Position numbers and translations under genes: made by a program. Positions 36,883 to 49,625 of a stretch of 64,000 bases of DNA are shown one piece after another (position 1 is the stretch's first letter; each line of letters opens with the position of its first letter). The notes beneath the pieces are model-generated. The model was not told where the DNA came from. It worked only from the letters and a program-made list of their open reading frames with translations, and searched no databases. Source of the stretch: Ehretia macrophylla. Its lineage: Eukaryota > Streptophyta > Magnoliopsida > Boraginales > Ehretiaceae. The DNA lies in contig CM075771.1 in NCBI GenBank assembly GCA_037974665.1, forward strand, positions 18,759,425-18,823,424, given 5' to 3'.

Positions 36883-37445
36883 GTCATGTTGAGGGTGCAA
36901 AGCCCTTATGTGTTAATGGTTCACAGTCCCAGTCCAGAGAAACGGCCTACTCAAAAGGGCCAATGGCCTTATCGACAACCCATCTACTTCAACAATGCAG
37001 CATCATCACAATACGTGATATCAACACGTTGTAAGGCCCTCTAATGTCCCACGAGTTTGGTTGTTGTCCTTTCTGTGGCTCACGACGAACGACCCGGGAT
37101 GAAAAAACAGAGGAAAAAGAAGAAAAGTGTCATGAAACTGATGAAAATGTTCAAATTTAGGTCCCAAAAATAGGCACAAACTAGCAAACTTGCATCCCCT
37201 GTCGCAGAACTCCTGGAGAGCTTTCCAACGGTATGTTGTGCGCTGCATAACTCCTTACGGATCAAAAGTTATGGGCACCGCAGTGACTAATACTTGGTCA
37301 CAGGCCCCACCCCTCGGTTTGCGGGCCCAGTCCCTCCGCGAAGCAAAGTTGTGTTGCCCAAGATGCCATGGGACTTGAGAAAATGAATGTGATAGATGAA
37401 GCATCTTGGCAAGCTTGAAGGGCGCAAAAAAACAAAAGAAAAAGG

Positions 37446-37563
37446 GGGTGCAACTAGAGGACTTCCCAAGGGGTCATACATCCTAGCACTACTCTTGGCC
37501 AAGCGCGCTTAACTTTGGAGTTCAGATGGGATCCATTGCATTAGTGCTGGTATAATCGTACCC
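37446..37563 (-). rRNA. 5S rRNA gene copy, degenerate
   Basis: 118 nt, about 15 substitutions. It shares five private changes (nt 5, 10, 28, 29, 40) with the next copy at 38134, evidence of local duplication or conversion. Confidence 0.92.
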
Positions 37564-38133
37564 GTCATGTTGAGGGTACAAAGCCCTTATGTATTGACGG
37601 TTCACAGTCCCAATCCAGAGAGACGGCTCATTCAAAAAGGCCCAAAAGCCTTATCGACAACCCATCTGCTTTAACAACGCTACATCCTCGCGTGACGTGA
37701 TATCAACACATTGTAGGGCCCTCTAATGTCCAGCGAGTTAGGTTGTCGTCCTTTCCGGGACTCATGACGATTGACCCGGGAGAAAAAAATAGCGAAAAAA
37801 TAAGAAAAGTGGCCCAAAACTGATGAAAACATTTCATTTTGGGTTCCAAAAACATGCGCAGCTGAGCAAGCTTGCTGCCCACGTCGTAGAGGTCCCGGAG
37901 AGCTTTCTGACAGTATGCTATGCGTCACATAACTCCTTACGGATCAAAAAGTATGGGCACCGGAGCGACGAATACTTGGTCACAGGCCCCACGCCTTTGG
38001 TTTCTGTGCCTAGCCGCTTCGCTTCACTTCGCGAAGTTGTCTTGCCCAAGATGCCGTGGGGCTCGTGAAAAGAAATGTGATTGATGAAGCATCTTGGCAA
38101 GCTTGAAGGGGGCAAAAAAACAAAACGAACATG

Positions 38134-38251
38134 GGGTGCAACACGAGGACTTCCTAGGGGGTCACCCATCCTAGTACTACTGTCGCCCAAACACACTTCA
38201 CTTCGGAGTTTAGATGGGATCCATTGCATTAGTGCTGGTATAATCGTACCC
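38134..38251 (-). rRNA. 5S rRNA gene copy, degenerate
   Basis: 118 nt, about 11 substitutions. Shares nt 5, 10, 28, 29 and 40 with 37446-37563; changes at nt 53, 57 and 61 fall in the A box. Confidence 0.93.
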
Positions 38252-38820
38252 GTCATGTTGAGGGTACAAAGCCCTTATGTGTTGACGGTTCACAGTCCCA
38301 GTCCAGAGAGACGGCCCATTCAAAAGACCCAATGGCCTTATCGACAACCCATCTGCTTCAACAACGCACCATCCTCACAAGACGTGATATCGACATGTTG
38401 TAGGGCCCTCTAATGTCCCACGAGAAAGGTTGTCGTCCTTTCCACGGCTCACAACGAACGACTCGGGAGGAAAAAATAGAGGAAAAATAAGAAAAGTGGC
38501 CCAAAACTGATGAAAACATTTCATTTTGGGTTCCAAAAACATGCGCAGCTGAGCAAGCTTGCTGCCATCGTTGTAGAGTTCCCGAAGTACTTTTCAATGG
38601 TATGCTACGCGCTGCATAACTCCTTACAGATCAAAAGTTATAGGCACCGGAGCGACCAATACTTGGTCATAGGCCCTACGCCTTTGGTTTCTGTGCCTAG
38701 CCGCTTCGCTTCACTTCGCGAAGTTGTGTCGCCCAAGATGCCGTGGGACTCGAGAAAAGAAATGTGATTGATGAAGCATCTTGGCAAGCCTGAAGGGGGC
38801 AAAAAAACAAAACGAAAAGG

Positions 38821-38937
38821 GGGTGCAACACGGGGACTTCCCAGGTTGTCACGCATCCTAGTACTACTCTCGCCCAAGCACGCTTAACTTCAAAGTTCTA
38901 ATGGATCCAGTGTATTAGTGCTGGTGTGATCTCACCT
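38821..38937 (-). rRNA. 5S rRNA gene copy with 1-bp deletion
   Basis: 117 nt. One base is missing near nt 36, and the 5' half has several changes. The A box is intact. Confidence 0.92.
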
Positions 38938-39500
38938 ATCATGTTGAGGGTGCAAAACCCTTCTGTGTTGATGGGTCACTGTCCCAGTCCAGAGAAACGG
39001 CCCATTCAAAAGGCCCAATGGCCTTATCGACAACCAATCTGCTTCAACAATGCAATATCATCACAAGACGTGATATCGACGCATTGTTGGACCCTCTAAT
39101 GTCCTGCGAGTTAGGTTGTCGTCCTTTTCGTGGTTCATGACAAACGACCCGAGATGAACAAACAGCAGAAAGATAAGAAAAGTGGCACAAAATTAATGAA
39201 AACGATCGATTTTGGGTTCAAAAAACCAGCCCAGCCGAGCAGGCTTGTTGCCCCTATTGTAAAGCTCCTGGAGAGATTTCCAACGGTATGCTGTGCGCCG
39301 CATAACTCCTTGCGGATGAACAGTTATGGGCACCGGAGCGACTGATACTTGGTCACGGGCCCGTCGCCCTCGGTTTGCAGGCATAGCCCCTCCACAAAGC
39401 AAAATTGTCTTGCCCAAGATGACGTGGGACACAAGAAAAGGAATGTGTTGGATGAAGCATCTTGGCAAGCTTGAAGTGGGCATAAAAACAAAACGTAAAG

Positions 39501-39618
39501 GGGTACAACACGAGGACTTTCCAGGGGGTCACCGATCCTACTACTACTCTCGCCCAAGCATGATTAATTTCGGAGTTCTGATGGGATCCAGTGCATTAGT
39601 GCTGGTATGATCGCACCC
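39501..39618 (-). rRNA. 5S rRNA gene copy without its upstream element
   Basis: 118 nt, about 8 substitutions (nt 29, 51, 56, 58, 78, 85, 99, 114). A deletion of about 36 bp starting about 22 bp upstream removes the CACATAAGG motif kept by the other units. It is probably silent for this reason alone. Confidence 0.93.
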
Positions 39619-40145
39619 GTCATTTTGAGGGTGCAAAGCCCTAGCCCATTCCGAAAGCCCCAATAGCCTTATCAACAACCCATCTGCTTCAACAATGCAG
39701 CATCCTCGCAAGACGTGATATCGACACATTGTAGGGCCCTCTAATATCCCGCGAGTTAGGTTGTCTTCCTTTCCGCGGCTCACGACAAACGACACTGGAG
39801 GTAAAAACAACAGAAAAAAGAGAAAAGTGGCACGAAACTGATGAAAACGTTCAATTTTGGGTTCCGAAAACTAGCGCAGTTGAGCAGGCTTGCTGCCCCA
39901 ATCGTAGAGCTCCCGGAGAGCTTTTCGACGGTAACCTGTGCGCCGCTTAACTACTTACAAATCAAAAGTTATGGGCACTGGAGGGACGGATACTTAGTGA
40001 CAAGCCCTCCGCGCTCGGTTTGCAGTCCCAGCCCCTCCACGAAGCGAAGTTGTCTTGCCCAAGATGCCGTGGGACTCGAGAAAAGGAATGTGACGGATGA
40101 AGCATCTTGGAAAGCTTGAAGGGGGCAAATAAAAAAATGAAACGG

Positions 40146-40263
40146 GGGTGCAACACCAGGACTTCCCAGGGGGTCACCCATCCTAGTACTACTCTCCCCC
40201 AAGCACGCTTAACTTCGGAGTTCTGATGGGATCCGGAGTATTAGTGCTGGTATGATCGCATCC
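40146..40263 (-). rRNA. 5S rRNA gene copy, best preserved
   Basis: 118 nt, about 5 substitutions (nt 3, 25, 27, 67, 107), the fewest of all complete copies in the window. The best candidate for a transcribable gene here. Confidence 0.95.
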
Positions 40264-40744
40264 ATCATGTTGAGGGTGCAAAGCGCTTATGTGTTGATGG
40301 TTCACAGTCCCAGTCAAGAGAGATAACCCATTCAAAAGGCCCAATGGCCTTATCGACAACCCATCAGCTTTAACAACGCAGCATCCTCGCAAGACGTGAT
40401 ATCGACGCGTTGTAGGGCCCTCTAATGTCCAGCAAGTTAGGTTGTCTTCCTTTTCGCGGCACACAACGAACTACCTGGGAGGAAAAAACAGCACAAAAAG
40501 AAGAAAAGTGGCCTTAAACTGATGAAAATTTCAATTTTGGATAATAAAAATAGGTGCAGCCGAGCAGGCTTGCTTCCTCCGACATAGAGCTCCCGGAGAG
40601 CTTTCCAACGGTATGATGTGTGCCGCATAACCCCCTACGGATCAAAAGTTATGGGCAACGGAGCGACGGATACTTGGTCATAAGCCCCACGTCCTCGGTT
40701 TGTAGGCCCAGCCCCTCCACGAAGCAAAGTTTTCTTGCCCAAGA

Positions 40745-43700
40745 TGTCACGCCCCAACCCAACCTATAGAGGCTAGACTAGGGTATAGCCTAATTCATTT
40801 ACGCAATTTCACATACTTAACCATTTGTTATGATTTAACACTTAACGCTGGCCTAGAACTCCAAAAGTTTTTCCGGAAAACCGGCAACATAACGGTTGAT
40901 TTTAAGACCTTTGGTTTGACCTATTTACTAAAACACCTCAAAATCTTCAATCGTTAGTCCGATTCCAATAAAGATCCTTATTTTATCATCAAAGAGTAAA
41001 TACCTGGGTAAGATTAGATAGATTCATTTTATTTGATCCTTCACCTAATGGTTCAATTGCCTGTGATAGTTACTAAATCAAAATAGTGATAGCAAAACGA
41101 CCAAATAGAATGTTTGTCTAGTTATGATCAGTACAAGCCAAAATTAGACCCCAAATTACAACGGGGGGTCATTTACAACAAAAATAACGAGAGTAGTCTT
41201 CAAGCAAACATAACGTTCACAAAACAGCCATAGTCAGGCAAGGCAGATAAGGCATGCAATTATTCCAAGGAATCATCAATAGACACATTTTCCTCGGATA
41301 CCTGTTCCAGATCTTCTTCACCTATGATGATAAAAGATAGTGAGTCCTTATGAACTCAGCGAGGGGGAGCGAGAGATAAAGTTTTGAAACTCTTATCTGG
41401 TTAATCTTATGAAAAACCCTTTTTGAAAACATGTCACATAATACAAATAATAAAGTACGCATAGTATAAGGATCAAATTGAACAATAGATACAATTACCG
41501 ATCATTTCAAGGATACAGTGAGCTTTTCGCTCTCAAGTTCATTTTCGATAACAATTGTTGCGGCCGGCTTCAATCATCCACTTATCACTCCAAATGGGTG
41601 TACTCCGGATGTACCCCAAAATCCTACGACCCAACTCTCCGAGGGTGGAATGCCAAGCGAGAGAGGGAATTGGACCATGGTAGTCACGGGAGCACCGATA
41701 AGCCCTATGCCGCTCGGCGTTCGTGAAACGCTACCATGCCACAATGAAACATTGCAACCTTGTATGCAATGCACAATTATACCATTTAACATTTCACATT
41801 AGGAGGACAACAAAGTAGGTTGCCTCCGAGCAATTATAAGATCACATATTGACAAGTAAATATATGAGGCATGCTTTGACACGTAAATTCACTTTGTAAA
41901 ACACTTAGGAGCATGTGAACATTTAACGGAAAGCCAAGTAACAACATATAAAACAAGTCATATAGCTCATTTTAGTTCACATATCAAGTGTTGAGATCAT
42001 ACAAGCATGCTACGACACTTACACAAAACCGGGTGCAAGAATAGTTCACTTATCAACATGCAATCATCGAGGATCATGCTTAAAGCTATAAAGACAATTC
42101 CGGGCATCCTATTAATATTCCTCAACATCAATTATAAGTCACACAAGAGTAGTTTATGACTTGGGAGTCTACGGGGCCATTAGGGTTTACAAGGCCGTGC
42201 TCGGGTGTTGATTTTATTTGTTAAGGATCACAAGAAACACTTAAACCATTTCAAGCATACTTAGAAATTATTGGGCAGCCTACTAACCACTCAATTGAAC
42301 ACATTTTGCCATAGGATCATCACTTAGCATGTATTCATAAGCAATAGGGTCTAAATTTCGTGATGTCACATGCGATTAAGCAACAATTCATCATTTAATT
42401 AAGCCCAAGCCATACATCAATTAATTAAGCATCCTCAACCAACCAAAACAGCCTGCACAACTTCTAATTTCCACAATTTCAAGTATTCAATACCTCAAGT
42501 AAAGTTACAACATGATTCAAAGCACATTACTAAGCAAAACCCTACTGAAATGGTCTGTTTTTCGACATTCAATTAGCCAAGAACATAATCTCCAATTTCT
42601 GTGAACCAAATGTCAAATTGAATCTTAATGAGTTCTTTAAATCTAGGAACAAACCTTGTTGCATTCCGAGTTCGGACTTAGGACTTATGACCAAAACCGT
42701 GAAACTACGCAAAACTGTCCAGATTTCTACACATTTCCATATTTGCCATTTTTGAGGCCTTAAAACTCAAAATTAGCCTTGGCCTATTTCTGAAAACTAT
42801 GTTCAAAACTGAATAATCTAGTGACCAACCCATTTTCATGCATTTTAATCAACTTTTACTAGGCCAAATACATTTCGTTCTACAAGGTCAGTAATCTGCC
42901 AGAAAAATGAGGTTGCATATTTCAAAGTTTCTAGCCATTCTCAAGCCATGCATGAGTAGATAGGCTCATATAAACACATATACAAGAACTACAAAGGTAA
43001 ATACAGCCATATGAGAGCATGCATGTGAGTTTTGAAAGCTTTTAAAAAGATTTAACCCTCACCTTAGCAACTTGTTGGATGAAAATGCTAGAATGCTCTT
43101 GAAAACGCACAAAAGGTCCTCTTTCCTTGCTTTGGCCGAGAGGTAGCTTGTTTTTCTTTAAATCCTAGTTAGTTAGCATATACTTAGTGTGTGCATGTGA
43201 TTAGAACAAAAAGAAATGGAAGAAAACGCTTAAACTTACCTATGGCCGAAAATGAAGAGTTTTGTGAGCTTGTGTGAATTTCTTACTATGTTGCTTGCTA
43301 GGGCCGAGCTCCTTAGTGTCTTGAGAGTATAGTTGAGCCTTAGAGAGTAAGCATGAGCCATGGAAGCTCAAAGGGCAGCCATAGCCGAGAAAGAGAGGAG
43401 ATGAGAGAGCTTGAGAGGAAATGAATGAAGTTTGAAGATGTTGTGTGTGTGTGTCGGCCTTAGGGCTTGCAAGGCTGATTTTGTTTTGTCATTTGTGCAA
43501 TTTTTGAATTGTGAGGCATGCTTGGTGAGTAGGTCGAGAAAGGTAGCTTAGGGTAGGGTGTATAGGATTATTTTTATGCATTGTGTCTTGTGTGTGTCAT
43601 AGATGTGTAAGAGAATGTCTAGAATAATTTGAAATTGTGCAAAGCTAGTCAAATTGCCTAGACATGGTCGGCCAAGGCATGTAATTTGAGCATTTTTGTG

Positions 43701-44136
43701 TTATTTTTGTATTGTATAATGTAGTATTATAGTATTAGTGTTATAGGTTTTTGTGTGCATGGGTTTTAGGTGAGAATAAAGAATGTTTAGTGTTTAGTGA
43801 GCTTTTGTCTTCTAGTGAGTTGACTTAGGATTAAAATAATAGTTAGTGGTGTTTGTAGGATTATTTTATAGTCTAGTTCTTTGTGTAGGATTCTTTATTG
43901 ATTAGCGTGCAGGCAGGCTTTCCTAGGTCTAGGGCATGCACTACGAGGTAAGGCACGAACTCCAAGACAAATGCATAGATTTCAAAGTAAATGCACGAAA
44001 CCCTAAGTGAATACACGTAAACTAATGCAAGGCACGTAATTCAAGACACGACTCTTAAACCTAGGTTAAGGCACGCAGTTCAAGGTTAGGGCACATGAAT
44101 CAAGATATCACACGTAAATCGAGGTCGGGCCTCACA
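40745..44136 (-). mobile_element. 3.4-kb solo LTR of a Tekay-like element
   Basis: 3392 bp, flanked by the target duplication CAAGA (40740-40744 and 44137-44141). On the minus strand it runs from TGTGAGGCCC to GGGGCGTGACA, the same last 11 bases as the LARD LTRs. It holds no open frame for element proteins and only one copy of each end, so it is read as a solo LTR. A G+C-rich island (about 41560-41740) and an AAGGTGAG (about 43060-43070) occupy places comparable to those in the other two LTR families. The large size fits Tekay/Del LTRs. Removing it restores a 681-bp spacing of the flanking 5S genes. Confidence 0.85.
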
Positions 44137-44314
44137 CAAGATGCCGTAGGACTCGAGAAAAGAAATGTGACGGATGAAGCATCTTGGCAAGCCTGAAGGG
44201 CCCAAAAAAACAAAATGAAAAGGGCGTGCAACATGAGGACTTTCCAGGGGGTCACCCATCCTAGTACTACTCTCGCCCAAGCACACTTAACTTCGGAGTT
44301 CTGATGGGATCCGG
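44137..44314 (-). repeat. 5S rDNA minus-strand block, last part, up to the inversion junction
   Basis: Resumes the spacer after the solo LTR and ends inside a 5S gene. At 44314/44315 the sequence changes directly to 5S spacer in the other orientation. Confidence 0.95.
44224..44314 (-). pseudogene. Truncated 5S rRNA gene at the inversion junction
   Basis: 91 bp of a minus-strand 5S gene. The 3' part through the A box is present, but the first 27 nt are missing, replaced by 3'-flanking sequence (TTTTTGCCCCC) of a plus-strand unit. It cannot make normal 5S RNA. Confidence 0.93.
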
Positions 44315-44863
44315 TTTTTGCCCCCTTCAGGCATGCCAAGATGCTTCATGCATCACATTTCTTTTCTCGAGTCCCACGACATCTTGGGCAAGACAACTTC
44401 GCTTCGCGAAGGACCAGGGCCCACAAACCGAGGGGGTAGGGCATGTGACCAAGTATCTGTCACTCTTGTGCCCATAACTTTTGATCCGTAAGGAGTTATG
44501 GAGCACACAACAAACTGTTGGAAAGCTCTCCAAGAGCTCTACAACGATGGTAGCAAGCTTGCTCGGCTGTGCCAGTTTTTGAAATCAAAAATCAAACATT
44601 TTCATCAATTTCGGGCCACTTTTCTAATTTTTCCTCTATTTTTTCCTCCCAGGTCGTTGGTCGTGAGTCGCTGAAAGGACGACAACCTAACTCGCTGGAC
44701 ATTAGAGGGCCCTGTAACGCGTCGATATCAAGTCTTGCGAGGATGTTGCGTTGTTGAAGCAAATGGGTTGTCGATAAGGCTATTGGGCCTTTTGAATGGG
44801 CCGTCTCTCTGGACTGGGACTGTGAACCATCAACACATAAGGGCTTTGCACCTGCAACATGAC

Positions 44864-44981
44864 GGGTGCAATCATACCGATACTAATACACCGGATACAT
44901 TAAGAACTCTGAAGTTAAGCGTATTTGGACGAGAGTAGTACTAGGATGGGTGACCCCCTGGGATTTCCTCGTGTTACACCC
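44864..44981 (+). rRNA. 5S rRNA gene copy, strongly degenerate
   Basis: 118 nt, about 16 substitutions, with a cluster at nt 34-39 and changes at nt 60-66. First complete gene right of the inversion junction. Confidence 0.92.
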
Positions 44982-45545
44982 CCTTTTCATTTTATTTTTT
45001 TGCCCCCTTCAGGCTTGCCAAGATGCTTCATCTGTCATATTTCTTTTCTCGAGTCCCACGGCTTCTTGGGTAAGACAACTTCGCTTCGCGGAGGGTCAGG
45101 GCCTACAAACCGAGGTGGTGGGGCATATGACCAAGTATTCGTCTCTCCGGTGCCCATAACTTTTGATCCACAAGGAGTTTTGCGTCACACAACATACCGT
45201 TGGAAATCTCTCTGGGAGCTCTATGACGAAGGTAGCAACCATGCTCGACTGCGCTTGTTTTCGGAGCCTAAAATTGAACGTTTTCATTAGTTTCAGGCAA
45301 CTTTTCTTCTTTTTCCGCTATTTTTTCCTCCTGGGTCGTTCGTCATGAGCTGCAGAAAGGACACCAACCTAACTCACATTACATTAGAGGGCCCTAGAAC
45401 TCGTCGATATCACTTCTTGTAAGGATGCTACGTTGTTGAAGCAGATGGGTTGTCGATAAGGCCATTGGGCCTTTCGAATGGGCCGTCTTTTTGGACTGGG
45501 ACTGTGAACAGTCAACACATAAGGGCTTTACACCCTCAACATGAC

Positions 45546-45663
45546 GGGTGCTATCATACCAACACGAATGCCCCGGATCCCGTCAGAACTCCGAAGTTAA
45601 GTGTGCTTGGGCTATAGTAGTACTAGGATGGGTGACCCCTTGGGAAGTCCTCGTGTTGCATCC
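45546..45663 (+). rRNA. 5S rRNA gene copy
   Basis: 118 nt, about 10 substitutions, including nt 57, 68 and 70 in the internal promoter. Confidence 0.94.
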
Positions 45664-46225
45664 CCATTTCGTTTTGCTTTTTAGCCCCCTTCTGACCTGC
45701 CAAGTTGCTTTATCCATCACATTTCTTTTCTCGAGTCCCACGGCATCTTGGGCAAACAACTTTGCTTCGCCGAGGGGTAGGGCCCGTAAATCGAGGTGGT
45801 GGGGCATGTGACCAAGTATTCGTCGCTCCGGTGCCCATAACTTTTGATCCGTAAGGAGTATGCAACAAACATCATACCGTTGGAAAGCTCTCCGAGAGCT
45901 ATACGACGAGTGCAACAAGCCTGCTCGGCTGCGCTTGTTTACAAAACCCAAAATCAAATGCTTTCATCAATTTCAGACCACTTTTCTTCTGTTTTTGCAA
46001 TTTTTTCCTCCCGGGTCATTCGTCGTGAGCTGCAGAAAGGACGACAACCTAACTCACGGGACATTAGAGGTCCCTGCAATGCATCGATATCACGTCTTGT
46101 GAGGTTGTTACGTTGTTGAAGCAGATGGGTTGTCGATAACGCCATTGGGCCTTTTGAATTGGTCGTCTCCCTGGATTGGGACTGTGAACCGTCAACACAT
46201 AAGGGCTTTGCACCATCAACATGAC

Positions 46226-46343
46226 GAGTGCGATCGTACCTGCACTAATGCACCAAATACCATAAGAACTCCGAAGTTAAGCGTGCTTGGGCGAGTGTAG
46301 TACTAGGATGGGTGACCCCCTAGGAAGTCCTCGTGTTACACCC
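46226..46343 (+). rRNA. 5S rRNA gene copy
   Basis: 118 nt, about 10 substitutions (nt 2, 11, 16, 30, 31, 34, 39, 71, 97, 113). The A box is intact. Confidence 0.94.
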
Positions 46344-46907
46344 CCTTTTCATTTTGTTTTTTAGCCCTCTTCAAGCTTGCCAAGATGCTTCTTCCATCAT
46401 ATTTGTTTTCTTGAGTCCCACGGCATCTTCGGCAAGACAACTTTGCTTCGCGGAGGGGCTGGGCCCGCAAACAGAAGGCGTGGGGCCTGTGACCAAGTAT
46501 CCGTCGCTCTGGTGCCTATAACTTTTGATCTGTAAGGAGTTATGCAGCGCACAACATACCGTTGGTAAGCTCTTTAGGAGCTCCACGACGGCGGCAGTAA
46601 GGCTGCTTAGCTGCTTTTGTTTTTGGAACCCAAAATCAAATGTTTTCATCAGTTTCGGGCCACTTTTCTTATTTATCCGCTGTTTTTTCCTCCCGAGTTG
46701 TTCATCGCGAGCTGCGGAAAGGATGACAACCTAACTCGCGGGACATTAGATGGCCCTACAACGCTTCGATATCACGCTTTACGAGGATGCTGCGTTGTTG
46801 AAGTAGATGGGTTATCGATAAGGCCATTAGGCTTTTTGAATGGGCCGTCTCTCTTGGCTGGGACTGTGAACCATCAACACATAAGGGCTTTGTACCCTCA
46901 ACATGAC

Positions 46908-47025
46908 TTGTGCGATCATACCAACACTAATGCACCAGATCCCATCAGAAATCTAAAGTTAAGCGTGCTTGGGCGAGAGTAGTACTAAAATGGGTGACCC
47001 CCTAGGAAGTCCTCCTGTTGCACCC
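46908..47025 (+). rRNA. 5S rRNA gene copy
   Basis: 118 nt, about 11 substitutions. The first two nt are TT and nt 81-82 at the start of the C box are AA. Confidence 0.93.
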
Positions 47026-47588
47026 CCTTTTCCTTTTATTTTTTAGCCTCCTTCAGGCTTGACAAGATGCTTCATCCATCACATTTATTTTCTCGAGTCC
47101 CACGGCATCCTGGGCAAGACAACTTCGCTTCGCGGAAGGGCTAGGCTCGCAAATTGAGGGCGTGGGGCCTATGACAAAGTATTCGTCGCTCCAGTGCCCA
47201 TAACTTTTGATCCATAAGGAGTTATGTGGCATACAACATACCGTTGGAAAGCTCTCCGAGAGCTCAATGACGGATGCAGCAACCCTGCTTTGCTGCGCTT
47301 GTTTTCGAAACCCAAAATTGAACGTTTTCATTAGTTTCAGGCCACTTTTCTTATTTTTCGCTATTTTTTCCTCCCCTGTCGTTCGCCGTGAGCCATAGAA
47401 AGGATGACAACCAAACTAACTGGACATTAAAGGGCCCTACAATGCGTCGATATCACATCTTGCGAGGATGCTGCGTTGTTGAGGTAGATGGGTTGTTGAT
47501 AAGCCCATTGGGCCTTTTGAATGGGTCGTCTTTCTTGGCTAGGACTGTGAACCGTTAACACATAAAGCCTTTGCACCCCCAATATGAC

Positions 47589-47706
47589 GGGTGCGATCAT
47601 ACCTGCACTAATGCAGCGGATCCCATCAGAACTCCGAGGTTAAGTGTGCTTCGGCGAGAGTAGTACTAAGATGGGTGACCCCCTGGGAAGTCCTTGTGTT
47701 GTACCC
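47589..47706 (+). rRNA. 5S rRNA gene copy
   Basis: 118 nt, about 8 substitutions (nt 16, 28, 50, 57, 64, 81, 107, 114). Its spacer belongs to the GGGCG subfamily seen in the minus block. Confidence 0.94.
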
Positions 47707-48265
47707 CCTTTTCGTTTAGTTTTTTAGCTCCTTTCAGGCTTGCCAAGATGCTTCATCTGTCACATTTCTTTTCTCGAGTCCCACAGCATCTTGGACAAGA
47801 CAATTTCGCTTTGCACAGGGGTTGGGCTCGCAATCCGAGGGCGTGGGGCCTGTGACCAAGTATTCGTTGCTCCGGTGCCCATAACTTTTGATTCGTAGGG
47901 AGTCATGCGACGCACAGCATACCGTTGGAAAGCTCTCTTGGAGCTCTATGATGGGGGTAACAAGTCTCCTATGCTGCGCTTGATTTCGGAAGCCAAACTC
48001 AAATGTTTTCATCAGTTATGGGCCATTTTTTTTTACGCTTTTTTTTTCCTCTTGGGTCGTTTGTCGTGAGCCGCAGAAAGGACGACAACCTAACTCGCTG
48101 GACATTAGAAGGCCCTACAATGCGTCGATATCACATCTTGTGAGGATGATGCGTTGTTGAAGCAAATGGGTTGTCGATAAAGCCATTGGCCCTTATGAAT
48201 GGGCTGTCTCTCTGGACTGGGACTGTGAACTATCAACACATAAGGCTTTGCACCCTCAACATGAC

Positions 48266-48383
48266 AGGTGAGATCATACCAATACTAATTCACTGGATCC
48301 CCTCAGAACTACGATGTTAAGCATGCTTGGGCGAAAGTAGTACTAGGCTGTTTGACCCCTTAGGAGGTCCTCCTGTTGCACCT
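48266..48383 (+). rRNA. 5S rRNA gene copy, most degenerate
   Basis: 118 nt, about 19 substitutions, including nt 83, 86 and 87 in the C box. Almost certainly a pseudogene. Confidence 0.92.
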
Positions 48384-48946
48384 CCTTTTCATTTTGTTCT
48401 TTTACCCCTTCATGCTTGCCAAGATGCTTCATCTGTCACATTTCTTTTGTCGAGTCCCACGACATCTTGGGCAAGACAACTTCGCTTTGCGGAGGGGTAA
48501 GGCTCGCAAACCGAGGTGGTGGGGTATGTCACGAAGTATTCATCGCTACGGAGCTCATAACTTTTGATCTGTAAAGAGCTATGTGGTACACAGGGTACCA
48601 TTGGAAAGAGCTCCGGGAGCTCTACAACGGGGGCAGTAAGCTTGCTATGCTGCGCTTGTTTTTGACACCCAAAGTCGAACGTTTTGATCAATTTCAGGCC
48701 ACTTTTCTTCTTTTTTCGCTATTTTTTCCTCTCAGGTCGTTCGTCGTGAGCAGCGGAAAGGACGACAACCTAACTCCCGTGACATTAGAGGGCCCAAAAC
48801 CCATGGATATCACGTCTTTCAAGGATGCTGTGTTGTTGAAGTAGATGGGTTGTCGATAAGGCCATTGGGCCTTTTTGAATGGGTCGTCTCTCTGGACTGG
48901 GACTGTGAACCGTCAACACATAAGGGCTTTGCCCCCTCAACATGAC

Positions 48947-49064
48947 AGGTATGATCATACAAGCACTAATGCACCGGATCCCATCAAAACTCCGAAGTTA
49001 AACGTGCATGGGTGAAGGTAGTACTAGGATGCGTGACCCTCTGGAAAGTCCTCGTGTTGTACTC
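48947..49064 (+). rRNA. 5S rRNA gene copy, degenerate
   Basis: 118 nt, about 15 substitutions, including nt 56, 62, 67, 70 and 86. Confidence 0.92.
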
Positions 49065-49625
49065 CTTTTCGTTTTGTTTTTTTACCCCTTCTGGCTTACC
49101 AAGATGCTTCATCTATCACATTTCTTTTCTCGAGTCCCACGGCATCTTGGGCAATACAACTTCGCTTCGCGAAGGTGCATGGCTCGCAAACCGAGGTGGT
49201 GGGGCATATGACCAAGTATTCGTCGCTCAGGTGCCCATAACGTTTTATTCGTAAGGAGTTATATGGCGCACAGGATACCGTTGGAAAGCTCTCCGGGAGC
49301 TCTACGACGAGGACAACAAGTCTGCTATGCTGCGTTTGTGTTCGGAACCCAAAATCGAAAGTTTTGATCAATTATGGGCTACTTTTCTTATTTTTCTGAT
49401 ATTTTTTCCTCCTGGGTTGTTCGTCGTAAGCTACGGAAAGGACGACAACCTAAATTGCTAGACATTAGAGGGACCTACAATGCGTCGATATCACATCTTG
49501 TGTGGATGATGCGTTGTTGAAGCAGATGGGTTGTCGATAAGGCCATTGGCCTTTTTGAATAGGCCGTCTCTCTGGACTGCGACTGTGAACTATCAACACA
49601 TAAGGCTTTGCACCCTCAACATGAT

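Larger units (their letters stand above)
29861..40744 (-). repeat. 5S rDNA tandem array, minus-strand block, main part
   Basis: Sixteen complete genes at a spacing of 678-688 bp; one interval (39501 to 40146) is 645 bp because of a spacer deletion. All units read leftward. The spacer shows the diagnostic string CCACGCCCTCGGTTTG in nearly every unit. It also contains a conserved imperfect palindrome around GAGCTCCCGGAGAGC. Open frames of 60-100 codons recur once per monomer on the minus strand, but they only read through gene and spacer and are not proteins. The block is cut at 40744 by a solo LTR. Confidence 0.96.

Noticed and set aside
41478..41802. Open frames in the 3.4-kb solo LTR
   Set aside because: They coincide with the G+C-rich LTR island, where stops are rarer. 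Several overlapping frames on both strands are open at once, typical of composition effects.
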